A stretch of DNA of 64,000 nt from Mesorhizobium shangrilense (GTDB lineage Bacteria; Pseudomonadota; Alphaproteobacteria; Rhizobiales; Rhizobiaceae). The translations under genes and the position numbers were made by a program. Of this stretch, positions 27,198-35,984 are shown piece by piece. Location of the stretch: the NCBI RefSeq assembly GCF_040537815.1, contig NZ_JBEWSZ010000002.1, positions 372,001 to 436,000 of the forward strand. The letters are read 5' to 3'. Below the pieces are notes generated by a model. It saw nothing but the letters and a program-made list of their open reading frames with translations. It was not told the DNA's origin and did not search any database. The stretch's first letter is position 1. Every line of letters starts with the position of its first letter.

Positions 27198-28658
27198 CTA
27201 GAGATAGGGCGAGCCAAGCCATAGCAGCTTGTCGAGCAGGCGGATGACGAACGGCCGAGCCCTCAAGGTCTCGAGGGTTACCGGTGTGGCGGACGCCATG
27301 GCCGATCCGATCCGGCTTTCAATCTCCGCGGCAAAGCCGGCATCGAGAACCTCCAGGTCGATCTCAAAGTTCAGCCGCAGCGATCGGGCGTCGAGGTTGG
27401 AAGAACCGACATAGGTCCATACGCCATCGATCGACAGCAGCTTCGAATGATCGAAGGCGCCATTCGCGCGCCAGATGCGGCAATAATTCTTCAGGATCTG
27501 GTCGAATTGCGCGGTCATCGCACGATCGACGAGGAAGAGATTGTTCACCGCCGGAACCACGACATCGATCTCGACGCCGCGCCTGGCCGCTGTCGTCAAG
27601 GCGCTGATCAGCTCTCGGTCGGGCAGGAAATAGGGCGACATGATGCGGATCGATTTGCGGGCGACCGAGAAGGCGCCGATCAGCAATTTGTGGTTTGTTT
27701 CGATGCTGCCATCAGGACCGGAGGCAATTGCCCGCGACATCATCGGCAGTCCGGGGGCTGGCGAAAGTGGAGCCACCAGCCACTCGTCGCCCTTGAGAGC
27801 TTCTTTGGTGGCGAAGCGCCAGTCCTCGGCTGCGATCGAAAACAGGTCGGCCACGATCGGCCCGGTGACGTGAAAATGCGTATCGTGGGCAACGGCGGTG
27901 CCGACAAGCTCGGCGGAGAACGCCTTGCGGATGTTCATCCCGCCGGTAAAGGCGACCGCGCCGTCGACCACCAGGATTTTCCGGTGCGTTCTCAGGTTGG
28001 CATAAGGCAGGCGCAGTCCCATCACGATGTTGCCGTTGAAGAGGGCGGCAGTGACATTGGCGTCGCGCAGATGGCCGATAATGCTGGGGACGGAGTACCG
28101 GGCCCCGACAGCATCGATCAGCACGCGCACGCTGACGCCGCGCCGCACGGCTTCGGCGAGCGCCTCGACGAAAAGCAGACCGATGGCGTCATTGTCGAAG
28201 ATGTAGGTTTCAAGCAGGATGCTGCGCCGCGCGCCGCCAATCGCCGCGCACATCGCCGAATAGGCCTCGTCTCCCGTCTTCAACACCGCAATTGCGTTTC
28301 CCGGAGTCAGGGCACGCCGCGCCACCCTGTCGCCCAGTATCTTCAGGCCGGTGAAGCGCGGGCCATATTGCTCGACGACCAGGTTTTCGGCGGCCTCGGT
28401 GCGAAGCGCGTCCGCCGCCGTCGCGCTGCCTGGAAGCAGCCGCTGCGCGCTGATCGACGCGCGACGAATGCGATTGATGCCCGCCACCGCATAGACCAGC
28501 ACGCCGATGATGGGCGACAAGAGCATGACGCCGACCCATCCGGTGGCTGAGCGCACGTCCTCCTTGGTCATGGCGGCATGCGCGATGCCGACCGTCGCCA
28601 TCACCACCGAGATGATCGCGAGAATCTGAGGCCAGTGAGTCGCCAGGGTCTGCCACAT
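27198..28658 (-). CDS. Cardiolipin synthase-like phospholipase D family protein
   Basis: The 486-residue membrane enzyme has two N-terminal membrane segments (WPQILAIISVVMATVGIAHA and GWVGVMLLSPIIGVLVYAV) and two HKD motifs: His225-Lys227-Asp232 (HRKILVVD) and His404-Lys406-Asp411 (HSKLLSID). Both are complete. Cardiolipin synthases of this class join two phosphatidylglycerols, or transfer phosphatidyl groups. I start at the ATG at 28658 (MWQTLATHWPQ). The longer frame needs a TTG at 28694 and adds nothing family-like. A 108-base gap separates it from the endonuclease/phosphatase-fold gene, so they may be cotranscribed. Confidence 0.85.
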   Translation of the reverse strand: MWQTLATHWPQILAIISVVMATVGIAHAAMTKEDVRSATGWVGVMLLSPIIGVLVYAVAGINRIRRASISAQRLLPGSATAADALRTEAAENLVVEQYGPRFTGLKILGDRVARRALTPGNAIAVLKTGDEAYSAMCAAIGGARRSILLETYIFDNDAIGLLFVEALAEAVRRGVSVRVLIDAVGARYSVPSIIGHLRDANVTAALFNGNIVMGLRLPYANLRTHRKILVVDGAVAFTGGMNIRKAFSAELVGTAVAHDTHFHVTGPIVADLFSIAAEDWRFATKEALKGDEWLVAPLSPAPGLPMMSRAIASGPDGSIETNHKLLIGAFSVARKSIRIMSPYFLPDRELISALTTAARRGVEIDVVVPAVNNLFLVDRAMTAQFDQILKNYCRIWRANGAFDHSKLLSIDGVWTYVGSSNLDARSLRLNFEIDLEVLDAGFAAEIESRIGSAMASATPVTLETLRARPFVIRLLDKLLWLGSPYL

Positions 28659-28720
28659 GGCCAAGACTATCCAGCGAGCGATTGCAGAACGCAATGCAGC
28701 CCATCACGCTTCGGTGGCCT

Positions 28721-28882
28721 TCAGGGCTGGAGAACCGAGCTTTCCGCTTGGTTCCACTCCGGGGCGGCTTCCGCAACACGCCGGCTCAATTCGGCAAGGA
28801 ACCTGTCGAGGTCGGCTGCAAGCTCATCTTCGGATTCGAGGCCGATGCTCAGGCGCAGCAAAAGGTTCAAGCTGTCGAGGGG
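28721..28882 (-). pseudogene. Remnant of a PLP-dependent transsulfuration enzyme (C-terminal end)
   Basis: On the minus strand 53 codons before a TGA (28721-28723) read LNLLLRLSIGLESEDELAAD followed by LDRFLAEL. This matches the C-terminal end of cystathionine gamma-synthase/beta-lyase family enzymes (typically RLSIGLED..DLIADL). The frame is closed by a TAG directly upstream (28883-28885) and no start exists, so the rest of the gene is gone. The flanking 28886-29036 contains no gene. It has a perfect GGGCGGCC/GGCCGCCC hairpin (28991-29007) beyond the ThDP gene stop. Confidence 0.6.
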
Positions 28883-29036
28883 CTAGAACGCGTGCAGAAG
28901 CGACGCCCGGTGCATGGCGCGCAGAAGCGCGCCGCGTGAATCCGTTCAACGCGACGCGCAGTAACCTGGCCGAGACCACCTGGTATCTTAGGGCGGCCAG
29001 GCCGCCCCCAATGACCTGTAACGTCCCATCTGGCGC

Positions 29037-30653
29037 TCAGTCCTGGCGCAGGAAGGCGGCGTCCTCGCGCAGCACGACAACGGTCGGCCTCTGTGCGGAG
29101 AAGCCGTCGCGCAGCGCGGCTTCCAGTTCGCCGGTGCTTTGCGGGCTGGCGGTGAGACAGCCATAGGCCTCGGCGAGTTTGATGAAATCCGGATTGTGCT
29201 GGTTGACGCCGATGGTGGGGATGTCGCGGGCGATCATGCCGTCGCGGATCTGAGCGAGGCTGTCATTGTTCCAGAGCAGTACGACCAGCGGCAGCTTCTG
29301 CTCGACCGCGGTGCCGAGCTCCTGCAGCGTGAACTGGAAGCCGCCGTCACCGACGATCGCCATCACCGGCCGGTCCGGCGCAGCGATCTGTCCACCGATC
29401 GCCGCCGGCAAGGCATAGCCCAGTGTGCCGTAGCCTGCCGGGAAGAACCATTGCTTTGGCCTTTCGGTGGGGAAGAAGGCATAGCCGGTGTAGGCGAGCT
29501 GCGTCATGTCGGTGTAGACGACGCCATCGGCGGGCAGAGCGCGGCGAAGCGCGTCCAATACCTTGACGTGCTTGCGTTCCAGCGGGGTCAGTGCGGCCCG
29601 CTCGGTTGCCCGGACACTGGCGATTTCGTTCGAACCGCTGAAGCCACCCGCGGTGACCTGGGGCAGGGCGGACAGGATCATGTCGATCGCTTCGCTCGAA
29701 TCGGCGTGCAGCGCCACCGTCGCGTCATAGTCGCGAGCGAGAGCCGCCGCGTCGATGTCGATGCGGATGATCTTGCCGGTCATCGGCAGGGGACCGTCCA
29801 GCCAGATGTCGGGCTCCGCCAGTTCGGTGCCGATGCAAAGCACGACATCGGCGGAGGCGATCAGAGCCTGGGTGGCCGGCCGGTCGAGCGTGGCTTCCAG
29901 GGCAAGCGGATGCGAATCCGGGATCGCGCCCTTGCCGGCGATGGTCGGCACGACAGCGGCGCCGACCATCTCCGCCAGCTTGCGCAACCGATCGCTGGCG
30001 CCGAGGCTGCCACCGCCGGCGATGATCACCGGCCGTTTCGCCGACGCGAGCAGCTTCGCGGCCTCTGCCGCATCCTCGGCGACAGGCGCGGGCCGGCCGC
30101 GTGCGCTACGCCGCGTCACCGGCTTGTCGTCCATTGCCTTGAACACGTCGAGCGGAATGGAAATGTGCACGGGTCGCGGGCGTCCGGTCTCGAATACGGC
30201 GAAGGCGCGCGCCACCAGTTCGCGCACCTGCTCGGGATCAGAGGCGATCGCGGAGAACGCCGTCAGCGGCGCGGTCACCTGAGACTGATCGGTGATTTCA
30301 TGCAGGCGTCCGCGCCCCATGCCGAGGTCCTTGTTGGCGGCGACGCTCGAAATCAGCAGCACCGGCACGCTGTCCGAATAGGCCTGGCCGAGCGGGGTGG
30401 CGGCATTGGTGACGCCCGGTCCCGAGATCAGCAGGCAGACGCCGGGGCGGCCGGACATGCGGGCATAGCCATCGGCCATGAAGCCGGCGCCCTGCTCATG
30501 GCGTACGCCGATGTGGCGGATGCCGGCGGCATTCATGCCGCGATAGGCCTCCAGCGTGTGCACGCCGGGCATGCCGAAGACAGTATCCACGCCATAGGCT
30601 CGCAAGAGCTGCATCAACCGGCTGCCACAGGAAATCGCGTCGGACATTTTCAT
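29037..30653 (-). CDS. Thiamine diphosphate-dependent enzyme (acetolactate synthase / oxoacid decarboxylase family)
   Basis: This 538-residue ThDP enzyme has the three domains of the family: pyrimidine-binding (AYGVDTVFGMPGVHTLEAYR, then EQGAGFMADGYAR with the activating Glu), a central domain, and ThDP-diphosphate binding (VGDGGFQFTLQELGTAVEQ and NNDSLAQI). Similar proteins are annotated as 5-guanidino-2-oxopentanoate decarboxylase (AruI) or as acetolactate-synthase-like. I cannot decide between them. It is the last gene of an eight-gene operon with a polyamine-type transporter, which makes a role on a 2-oxo acid derived from an imported amine or amino acid plausible. I start at 30653 (GAGAGAG upstream). 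An in-frame ATG at 30671 overlaps the previous stop. Confidence 0.82.
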   Translation of the reverse strand: MKMSDAISCGSRLMQLLRAYGVDTVFGMPGVHTLEAYRGMNAAGIRHIGVRHEQGAGFMADGYARMSGRPGVCLLISGPGVTNAATPLGQAYSDSVPVLLISSVAANKDLGMGRGRLHEITDQSQVTAPLTAFSAIASDPEQVRELVARAFAVFETGRPRPVHISIPLDVFKAMDDKPVTRRSARGRPAPVAEDAAEAAKLLASAKRPVIIAGGGSLGASDRLRKLAEMVGAAVVPTIAGKGAIPDSHPLALEATLDRPATQALIASADVVLCIGTELAEPDIWLDGPLPMTGKIIRIDIDAAALARDYDATVALHADSSEAIDMILSALPQVTAGGFSGSNEIASVRATERAALTPLERKHVKVLDALRRALPADGVVYTDMTQLAYTGYAFFPTERPKQWFFPAGYGTLGYALPAAIGGQIAAPDRPVMAIVGDGGFQFTLQELGTAVEQKLPLVVLLWNNDSLAQIRDGMIARDIPTIGVNQHNPDFIKLAEAYGCLTASPQSTGELEAALRDGFSAQRPTVVVLREDAAFLRQD

Positions 30654-30667
30654 CTCTCTCTTCGGGT

Positions 30668-31387
30668 TCATTTCGCGGCGTCGGCGAGGCCGGACAGGAT
30701 CGCACCATATTCGTCGGCGACGACGAGCAGACCGGCGCCGAGCTCCAGCGCGGCCGTCCGCTCGGTGCGCGTCCAGGCCGGCATGATCCACGGCTTGCCC
30801 GCCGCGCTCGCGGCGGCGGCGATCCGCCGGATGGCGGCCTTGTCCTCGCCGGTGTTGCGATAGGCGCCGCGCCCACTGTCCAGCGACAGATCGCTCGGCC
30901 CGACGAACACGCCGTCAACGGTCGGCAAGGCCAGAATGGCCTCGACGTCGTTCAGCGCGGCCGCCGATTCGATCATCGGATAGCAGCGTGTGTTGATGTT
31001 TTCCCGCTCGTAATAGTCGGGCGAAACGACATTGTAGCGTGCGGGACGCGTGCCGGAGAAACTGCGATTGCCGAGCGGCGGGTATTTTGCCGAAAGCGTG
31101 ACACGGCGCGCATGTTCGAGGTCGCCGATATGCGGAATGATGACGCTGTCGCAGCCCATGTCGAGCGCCTGCTGGATAGGGATCGCTTCAGGCCCGAGCA
31201 CCTTGGCGTGCATTTTCATGCCCAGCGCCTTGCCGAGCGCGACGATGCGGTCGGTGGCCTCGAGATCGAAGAGGCCGTGCTCGATGTCGAGCACGATATG
31301 CCGGTAGCCGATGTCATGGGCGATCTCCATCATCGCCTGATGCGGGGTCGACAGCCATACGGCGAAATGTTCGATCTGCTCAGCCAT
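30668..31387 (-). CDS. HpcH/HpaI family aldolase
   Basis: The 239-residue class II aldolase has a TIM-barrel fold. It cleaves 2-keto-3-deoxy or 4-hydroxy-2-oxo acids to pyruvate plus an aldehyde, using a divalent metal. Seen: HIVLDIEHGLFD (Glu metal ligand), CDSVIIPHIGD and DGVFVGPSDLSLDSG (Asp ligand region). The start lies within the end of the RraA-like gene (8-base overlap) and the stop touches the next reading frame, so it is translationally coupled in the operon. The exact substrate is unknown. Confidence 0.85.
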   Translation of the reverse strand: MAEQIEHFAVWLSTPHQAMMEIAHDIGYRHIVLDIEHGLFDLEATDRIVALGKALGMKMHAKVLGPEAIPIQQALDMGCDSVIIPHIGDLEHARRVTLSAKYPPLGNRSFSGTRPARYNVVSPDYYERENINTRCYPMIESAAALNDVEAILALPTVDGVFVGPSDLSLDSGRGAYRNTGEDKAAIRRIAAAASAAGKPWIMPAWTRTERTAALELGAGLLVVADEYGAILSGLADAAK

Positions 31388-32075
31388 GCGACGCCTGATC
31401 CTTCTTGTTGCGTTCGGCGATCATGCCGTCGATGTCGACGAGATCCTGCAGGCGTGCTCCGGCCTCGATTTTTCGCACCCAGCTGCCTTCATCCTCCTGG
31501 TCGAACAGCGCCACGGACGTGACCCCGTCGACCTGTTCGGGTGGCAGCACGAGGATGCCGCAATCGTCTGCGAGCACCGCGTCGCCAGGGTTGACGACGA
31601 CGCCGCCGCAACCGATCGGAATATTGAAGCCGCCACCCAGGTTGAGCAGCTTGGTGGTGATCGGCGACACGCCACGCGCCCATGTCGGCACGCCGGCGAC
31701 GCGGATCGCTGCGGGATCGGTGACGACGCCATCGATGATGACGCCCGCGAGGCCGCGCACCTTGGCCACCGCCGCCATGAAGCCGCCCCACGGCGCATGC
31801 CGCTCATCGCCGGCACGGTCGATCACCAGTATGTCGCCTGGCCGCACACGGTCCATCGCGTAGTACAGCAGTGTGGAGTCGGCACCGGGGATCGACACCG
31901 TCACGGCAGTTCCGGCAACGCGGACGCCGTCGATCAGCGGCCGGATGTCGGTGCGCATGAAACGGTCGTGCAGATAATGACCGACGGTCGCTGCCTCGAC
32001 CCTTGCGAGACGCTCGATCAGCGAGCGATCGAGCGGGGGAGGGATCTGTTTGATCCTGTAGGAACGTATGCTCAT
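31380..32075 (-). CDS. RraA-like protein (4-hydroxy-4-methyl-2-oxoglutarate aldolase / oxaloacetate decarboxylase family)
   Basis: This 231-residue protein belongs to the RraA/HMG aldolase superfamily. The motif GDILVIDRAGDERHAPWGG, followed by GVIIDGVVTD, is the family core. Aldolase members need Arg and Asp in this region, both present here (IDGVVTDPAAIR). Members either cleave 4-hydroxy-4-methyl-2-oxoglutarate, decarboxylate oxaloacetate, or inhibit RNase E. Given the catabolic operon, an enzymatic role is more likely than RNase inhibition. The ATG at 32075 starts MSIRSYRIKQIPPP, eight bases after the ATPase gene stop. Confidence 0.82.
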   Translation of the reverse strand: MSIRSYRIKQIPPPLDRSLIERLARVEAATVGHYLHDRFMRTDIRPLIDGVRVAGTAVTVSIPGADSTLLYYAMDRVRPGDILVIDRAGDERHAPWGGFMAAVAKVRGLAGVIIDGVVTDPAAIRVAGVPTWARGVSPITTKLLNLGGGFNIPIGCGGVVVNPGDAVLADDCGILVLPPEQVDGVTSVALFDQEDEGSWVRKIEAGARLQDLVDIDGMIAERNKKDQASHG

Positions 32076-32083
32076 CGAATGTC

Positions 32084-33202
32084 CTAGTCTTTCAGGAGGT
32101 GAATGGCTGCGGAGGGGCAGGAGACCGTGACCGGTTGCCCGATGGCGACCGTGTCCGCGCCGTCGGTGTTGCGCGCACGCACGGTAATGGTCTCTCCACT
32201 GGCGAGGCGTACGGCATAAAGCCGATCGGTGCCGATGTAGACGGTCCCGGCGACCGACCCGGCGAAGCACGTCGCCGCGGACCCGTCGGCCGAGGCAAAG
32301 CTCAATGCTTCGGGGCGGACGGCGAGCGTGCAGGATTGATCGACGTCGAATGCCCTGTTCGCGCGCAGCGAAAAGGCGGCACCGCCGGCCTCGACTTCGA
32401 AAAGGCCGTCGCGCTTGCCACTTACCGTGGCCGCCAGCATGTTCATGTCGCCGATGAAGCCGGCGGTGAAGCGATCCGCGGGACGCTCGTAGATGCCGAT
32501 GGGATCGTCGACCTGCCGCACCAGGCCTGCGCTCATGACCGCGATGCGGTCCGACATGGTCAGGGCTTCTTCCTGGTCGTGGGTCACGAAGACGAAGGTG
32601 ATGCCCAGCCTGCGCTGCATCTCCTTTACCTCGAGCTGCATCTCGCGCCGCAGTTTCAGGTCCAGCGCGCCAAAAGGTTCGTCGAGCAGGAGTACGGACG
32701 GCTCATTGACGAGGGCACGCGCCAGCGCCACGCGCTGCTGCTGGCCGCCCGAGAGTTCCGACGGCTTGCGCCTGGCAGCGTGGCGCATGCGCACCAGGTC
32801 GAGCGCGGCGCAGACCCGATCGCCGCGATCCGCGCGCGGCACGCGTTTGACCGCCAGGCCGAAGGCGACATTGTCCTCGACGTTCAGATGCGGAAACAGC
32901 GCGTAACTCTGGAAGACGGTGTTCACGTTGCGCAGATGCGCCGGAAGGTCGGAGACATCCTGGCCCTGCAGCAGGATCCTGCCCTTGGTCGGCGTCTCGA
33001 AGCCGGCGATCATGCGCAATGTCGTGGTCTTGCCGCAGCCCGACGGGCCGAGGAACGTGAAGAACTCACCCGCCGCGATGGTCAGGTTCATGTCGTCGAC
33101 AGCCAATTGCTGCGACGCCCCGTCGAACGCCTTGCTGACGCCGATCAACTCGATCGCCGGGCGACCCGTGCCGCCCGCGAGGTTTTTCTGCTCGATGGTC
33201 AT
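32084..33202 (-). CDS. ABC transporter ATP-binding protein, polyamine type (PotA-like)
   Basis: The 372-residue ATPase of a polyamine/iron-type importer has Walker A GPSGCGKTT (about 53-61), signature LSGGQQQRVALARAL, Walker B VLLLDEPFGALD and the switch His in FVTHDQEE. A C-terminal TOBE domain (about 285-372) follows. It belongs with the two permeases and the binding protein upstream in the same operon. A 77-base gap from the binding-protein gene carries a GGCGGC/GCCGCC hairpin (33240-33256). Confidence 0.9.
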   Translation of the reverse strand: MTIEQKNLAGGTGRPAIELIGVSKAFDGASQQLAVDDMNLTIAAGEFFTFLGPSGCGKTTTLRMIAGFETPTKGRILLQGQDVSDLPAHLRNVNTVFQSYALFPHLNVEDNVAFGLAVKRVPRADRGDRVCAALDLVRMRHAARRKPSELSGGQQQRVALARALVNEPSVLLLDEPFGALDLKLRREMQLEVKEMQRRLGITFVFVTHDQEEALTMSDRIAVMSAGLVRQVDDPIGIYERPADRFTAGFIGDMNMLAATVSGKRDGLFEVEAGGAAFSLRANRAFDVDQSCTLAVRPEALSFASADGSAATCFAGSVAGTVYIGTDRLYAVRLASGETITVRARNTDGADTVAIGQPVTVSCPSAAIHLLKD

Positions 33203-33239
33203 CTACAAATCCGGCTTGTTGCGGTGCTGCTCCAGGCCA

Positions 33240-33256
33240 GGCGGCAGGAAGCCGCC
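33240..33256. other. Intercistronic hairpin
   Basis: GGCGGC (33240-33245) and GCCGCC (33251-33256) with an AGGAA loop lie between the binding-protein and ATPase genes. Hairpins here commonly stabilise the upstream message of a binding-protein gene relative to the transporter genes. No T-run follows on the minus strand, so it is probably not a full terminator. Confidence 0.4.
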
Positions 33257-33279
33257 CAGCCTTTCGCGGTTAGGCCCCC

Positions 33280-34308
33280 TCATTGCGCCGTTTTCACCTT
33301 CGTCCAGCCGTCCTGGTAGAGTTTCGTGGCATCGCCGGTGTCGAGGATGAAGTCGACTTTCTTGAGCGAATCCGCCGGCGGATAAATCGCCACGTTGCCG
33401 GAAACCTCCTTCGGCAGCAGCGCCTTGGCGGCGTCGATCACCGTTGCCGATTTGCTGAGATTGGCTGCCTTGGCAGCGACCTCCGGTCGCATGATGTAGT
33501 CGATGAACTTGTGGGCGGCATCGACATTCTTGGCGCTCTTGGGGATCGCAAATCCGTCGATCCACATCGAGCCACCCTCTTGCGGAATCACGTAGCGCAC
33601 ATTCGGGCTCTCGCTGAGGATCTGCGTGATGTTGCCATTCCAGGCCTCGACGATGCAAGCTTCGCCGGACGCCACCAGCTCGGCGAAGTTGGTGCTGTTG
33701 TAGCCGCCGAGCACCTTCTTCTGCTCGATCAGCGATTGCGTCGCCTTTTCGATCTCGGCCGCATTCGTGGTGCCGGCACGGAAGCCGTTGACCTGGAGGC
33801 CGACGATGTAAGCGGCCAGCATGTTGTCCAGCATGTAGACGCGGCCTTGATACTGGGGGTCCCACATCGCCTTCCAACTGGTGATCGGCTGCTTTACGCA
33901 ATCGGTGTTGTAGGCGAGCCCGGTGGTGCCCCAGATGTAAGGCACGGAGTGTTTTTGGCCGGCATCGTAGGAGACGTTCTTGAAGTCCTCCGAAAGGTTG
34001 GAAAGATTAGGTATCTTGGAATGGTCGAGTTCCAGCAGCAGCCCCTGCTTCGACAAGACCTGCACGGTGTACTGGCTTGGCTCGATCAGGTCGAAGCCCG
34101 AGGCGCCGGCGGAGAGCTTGGCCATCATGGTCTCGTTGGAATCATAGGTGTCCATCGTCGTGGCGATGCCGGTTTCCTTGGCGAAATCGTCGACGATTTC
34201 CTGCGGCAACTCGCTTGCCCAGGCATAGATGTGAAGTTCCTCGGCAGAGGCGGCCAGGCTTGCAGCCAGCAGCGCCGTGGTGGCGAGAAGCAGTTTGTAT
34301 TTCATCAT
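33280..34308 (-). CDS. ABC transporter substrate-binding protein, polyamine type (PotD-like)
   Basis: This is a 342-residue periplasmic binding protein with a signal peptide (KYKLLLATTALLAASLAASA, then EELHIYAWASELP). Family landmarks include TYDSNETMMAKL and GFDLIEPSQYTVQVL in the first lobe and YIWGTTGLAYN in the hinge region. The family carries putrescine, spermidine and related amines or amino-acid derivatives. The precise ligand is not predictable. It is cotranscribed with two permeases and the ATPase. Confidence 0.9.
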   Translation of the reverse strand: MMKYKLLLATTALLAASLAASAEELHIYAWASELPQEIVDDFAKETGIATTMDTYDSNETMMAKLSAGASGFDLIEPSQYTVQVLSKQGLLLELDHSKIPNLSNLSEDFKNVSYDAGQKHSVPYIWGTTGLAYNTDCVKQPITSWKAMWDPQYQGRVYMLDNMLAAYIVGLQVNGFRAGTTNAAEIEKATQSLIEQKKVLGGYNSTNFAELVASGEACIVEAWNGNITQILSESPNVRYVIPQEGGSMWIDGFAIPKSAKNVDAAHKFIDYIMRPEVAAKAANLSKSATVIDAAKALLPKEVSGNVAIYPPADSLKKVDFILDTGDATKLYQDGWTKVKTAQ

Positions 34309-34343
34309 GGCAGTTCCCCTTTGTTTTGGGTGCGTCTAGCGGC

Positions 34344-35129
34344 CTAGCGCACCGTCTTTAGATAGCGTCCCAGCACCAGCAGGATCGCCAGCACGTTGAC
34401 GCCGATGAGAATGGTTCCGAGCGCGTTGATCTTGGGAGTGAGCCCCGTCTTGAGCATCGCGTAGATCTGGATCGGCAGCGGCGTTGTTCCGACGCCCGAC
34501 ACGAAGGTCGACATGACGAAGTTGTCGAAGGAAATGACCAGCGAAAGCAGGACCGCGGACAGTATGGCAGGCGCCAGCAGCGGCAGCGTGACGCGCATGA
34601 AGATCTGCCGGCTGTTGGCGCCGAGATCCGCAGCCGCCTCGTCGAGGCGCGGGTCCAGTCCGGCCGCGGCGGCGCGCACGATCAGGAAGGTGAACGGCGC
34701 CGAAACAAGCGTGTGTCCGGCGACCAGCGTCGAATAGCCCAGCGTGACGCCCGACCAGACCGTGGCGACAAGCAGCCCGACCGCCAGCACGATCTCGGGC
34801 AGAACCAGTGGCGCGATCAGGACGGTGGAGAACAGGTTCTTGGCGGGGAATTTCCGCTTCACGACCGCGAGCGCAGCGCTGGTGCCGATCACCGTGCTCA
34901 ACAGCGCCGAGATGGACGCCACGATGGCGCTGACCTTGATGCTTGCCTGCAAGCCGCGGTCGCTGAAGACCTGCGCGTACCAGTCGAGCGAGAACCCGGT
35001 CCAGACCACCGTGGAGCGGCCGCTGTTGAACGAATAGGCGACCAGGATCACCAGCGGTGCGAACAGGAATACATAGCCGGCAAATGTCAATACCGGGACG
35101 AACAGCGATGACGGACGGAATCTTGTCAT
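34344..35129 (-). CDS. ABC transporter permease (PotC-like)
   Basis: The 261-residue inner-membrane permease has about six membrane segments. The cytoplasmic EAA loop is visible as LDEAAADLGANSRQIFMRVTLP (described in part), which docks to the ATPase. It starts MTRFRPSSLFVPVLTFAGYV. The start overlaps the stop of the other permease by four bases (35126-35129), implying coupled synthesis of the heterodimer. Confidence 0.9.
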   Translation of the reverse strand: MTRFRPSSLFVPVLTFAGYVFLFAPLVILVAYSFNSGRSTVVWTGFSLDWYAQVFSDRGLQASIKVSAIVASISALLSTVIGTSAALAVVKRKFPAKNLFSTVLIAPLVLPEIVLAVGLLVATVWSGVTLGYSTLVAGHTLVSAPFTFLIVRAAAAGLDPRLDEAAADLGANSRQIFMRVTLPLLAPAILSAVLLSLVISFDNFVMSTFVSGVGTTPLPIQIYAMLKTGLTPKINALGTILIGVNVLAILLVLGRYLKTVR

Positions 35130-35983
35130 GCCCGCGCCGCCTCGACCCGGCTGAGCAGCCGCATGTAGAAGATGATCACCACCGACGACAGCACCAGCAT
35201 CACCACCGACACGGCCGCGCCGAGCGGGATGTTGCGAAATTCGAGGAACAGCTGGACGATCAGGTTGCCGAGAATGATGCTCTTGCCGCCGCCGAGCAGA
35301 ACAGGAATGGCATAGACGCCCATCGCTGGCACGAAGACGAACAGGATTGCCGCCATGACGCCGGGCAGCGAAAGCGGAAAGGTTACCCGCCAGAACGCCT
35401 CCAAAGGGCTGGCGCCGAGGTCGTTGGCGGCCTCGATCAGGCGGCGGTCGATGCTGTTCAGCGAGGCATAGATCGGCAGGACGGTGGTCGGCAGGAAGGC
35501 ATAGAGCATGCCGACCAGCACCGCCGGATAGGTGCCGATCATGCGGATGGGCTCATCGACAATGCCAACTCCGGTCAGAAGTCCATTGAGCGTGCCGTTG
35601 CGGCCGAGCAACACCATCCAGCTCGACATGCGGATCATGAAATCGACCCAGAACGGAATGAGCAGCAGTGCCAGCAGCAGAGTGGCATAGCGACCGGCGC
35701 GGAAGACGATGAAGTAGGCGATCGGGTAGCCAAGCAGGACGGAGATTGCGGTGGAGGCGAGGGCTAGGCGCAGCGAATTGAGGAAGATCGGCAGGTAGGT
35801 CGCCTGGAACAGTTCGCGGTAGCTGTCGAGTGAGAAGCCGGTGACGACGGCGCCATAGGCGTCGCGTCCGGCAAAGCTGTAGGCGACGACGATGAACAGC
35901 GGAATGGCCAGCAGCAGCACGGCCATGATCAGCGAGGGAGCGAGCATCGCCAGCGTGGTCAGGCTGTATGCTCGCTGGCTCAT
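35126..35983 (-). CDS. ABC transporter permease (PotB-like)
   Basis: This 285-residue permease partners the PotC-like subunit. It has about six membrane segments, starting with LAMLAPSLIMAVLLLAIPLF, and the EAA loop LIEAANDLGASPLEAFWRVT. The ATG at 35983 (MSQRAYSLTTL) lies one base after the stop of the GntR regulator, so the regulator and transporter share a transcript. An in-frame extension to 36037 would overlap the regulator and is rejected. Confidence 0.88.
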   Translation of the reverse strand: MSQRAYSLTTLAMLAPSLIMAVLLLAIPLFIVVAYSFAGRDAYGAVVTGFSLDSYRELFQATYLPIFLNSLRLALASTAISVLLGYPIAYFIVFRAGRYATLLLALLLIPFWVDFMIRMSSWMVLLGRNGTLNGLLTGVGIVDEPIRMIGTYPAVLVGMLYAFLPTTVLPIYASLNSIDRRLIEAANDLGASPLEAFWRVTFPLSLPGVMAAILFVFVPAMGVYAIPVLLGGGKSIILGNLIVQLFLEFRNIPLGAAVSVVMLVLSSVVIIFYMRLLSRVEAARA

Positions 35984-35984
35984 C

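Noticed and set aside
28991..29007. Terminator for the ThDP gene at the GGGCGGCC/GGCCGCCC hairpin
   Set aside because: The hairpin lies beyond the gene's stop, which is at 29037, but lacks a T-run on the minus strand, so it is mentioned only as structure.
28657..29166. Plus-strand frame between cardiolipin synthase and the ThDP gene
   Set aside because: Mixed composition without motif. It overlaps the remnant of a transsulfuration enzyme on the other strand and the end of the ThDP gene.
29139..30863. 574-codon plus-strand frame opposite the ThDP enzyme
   Set aside because: The ThDP enzyme has all family motifs. The opposite frame has none and a skewed composition.
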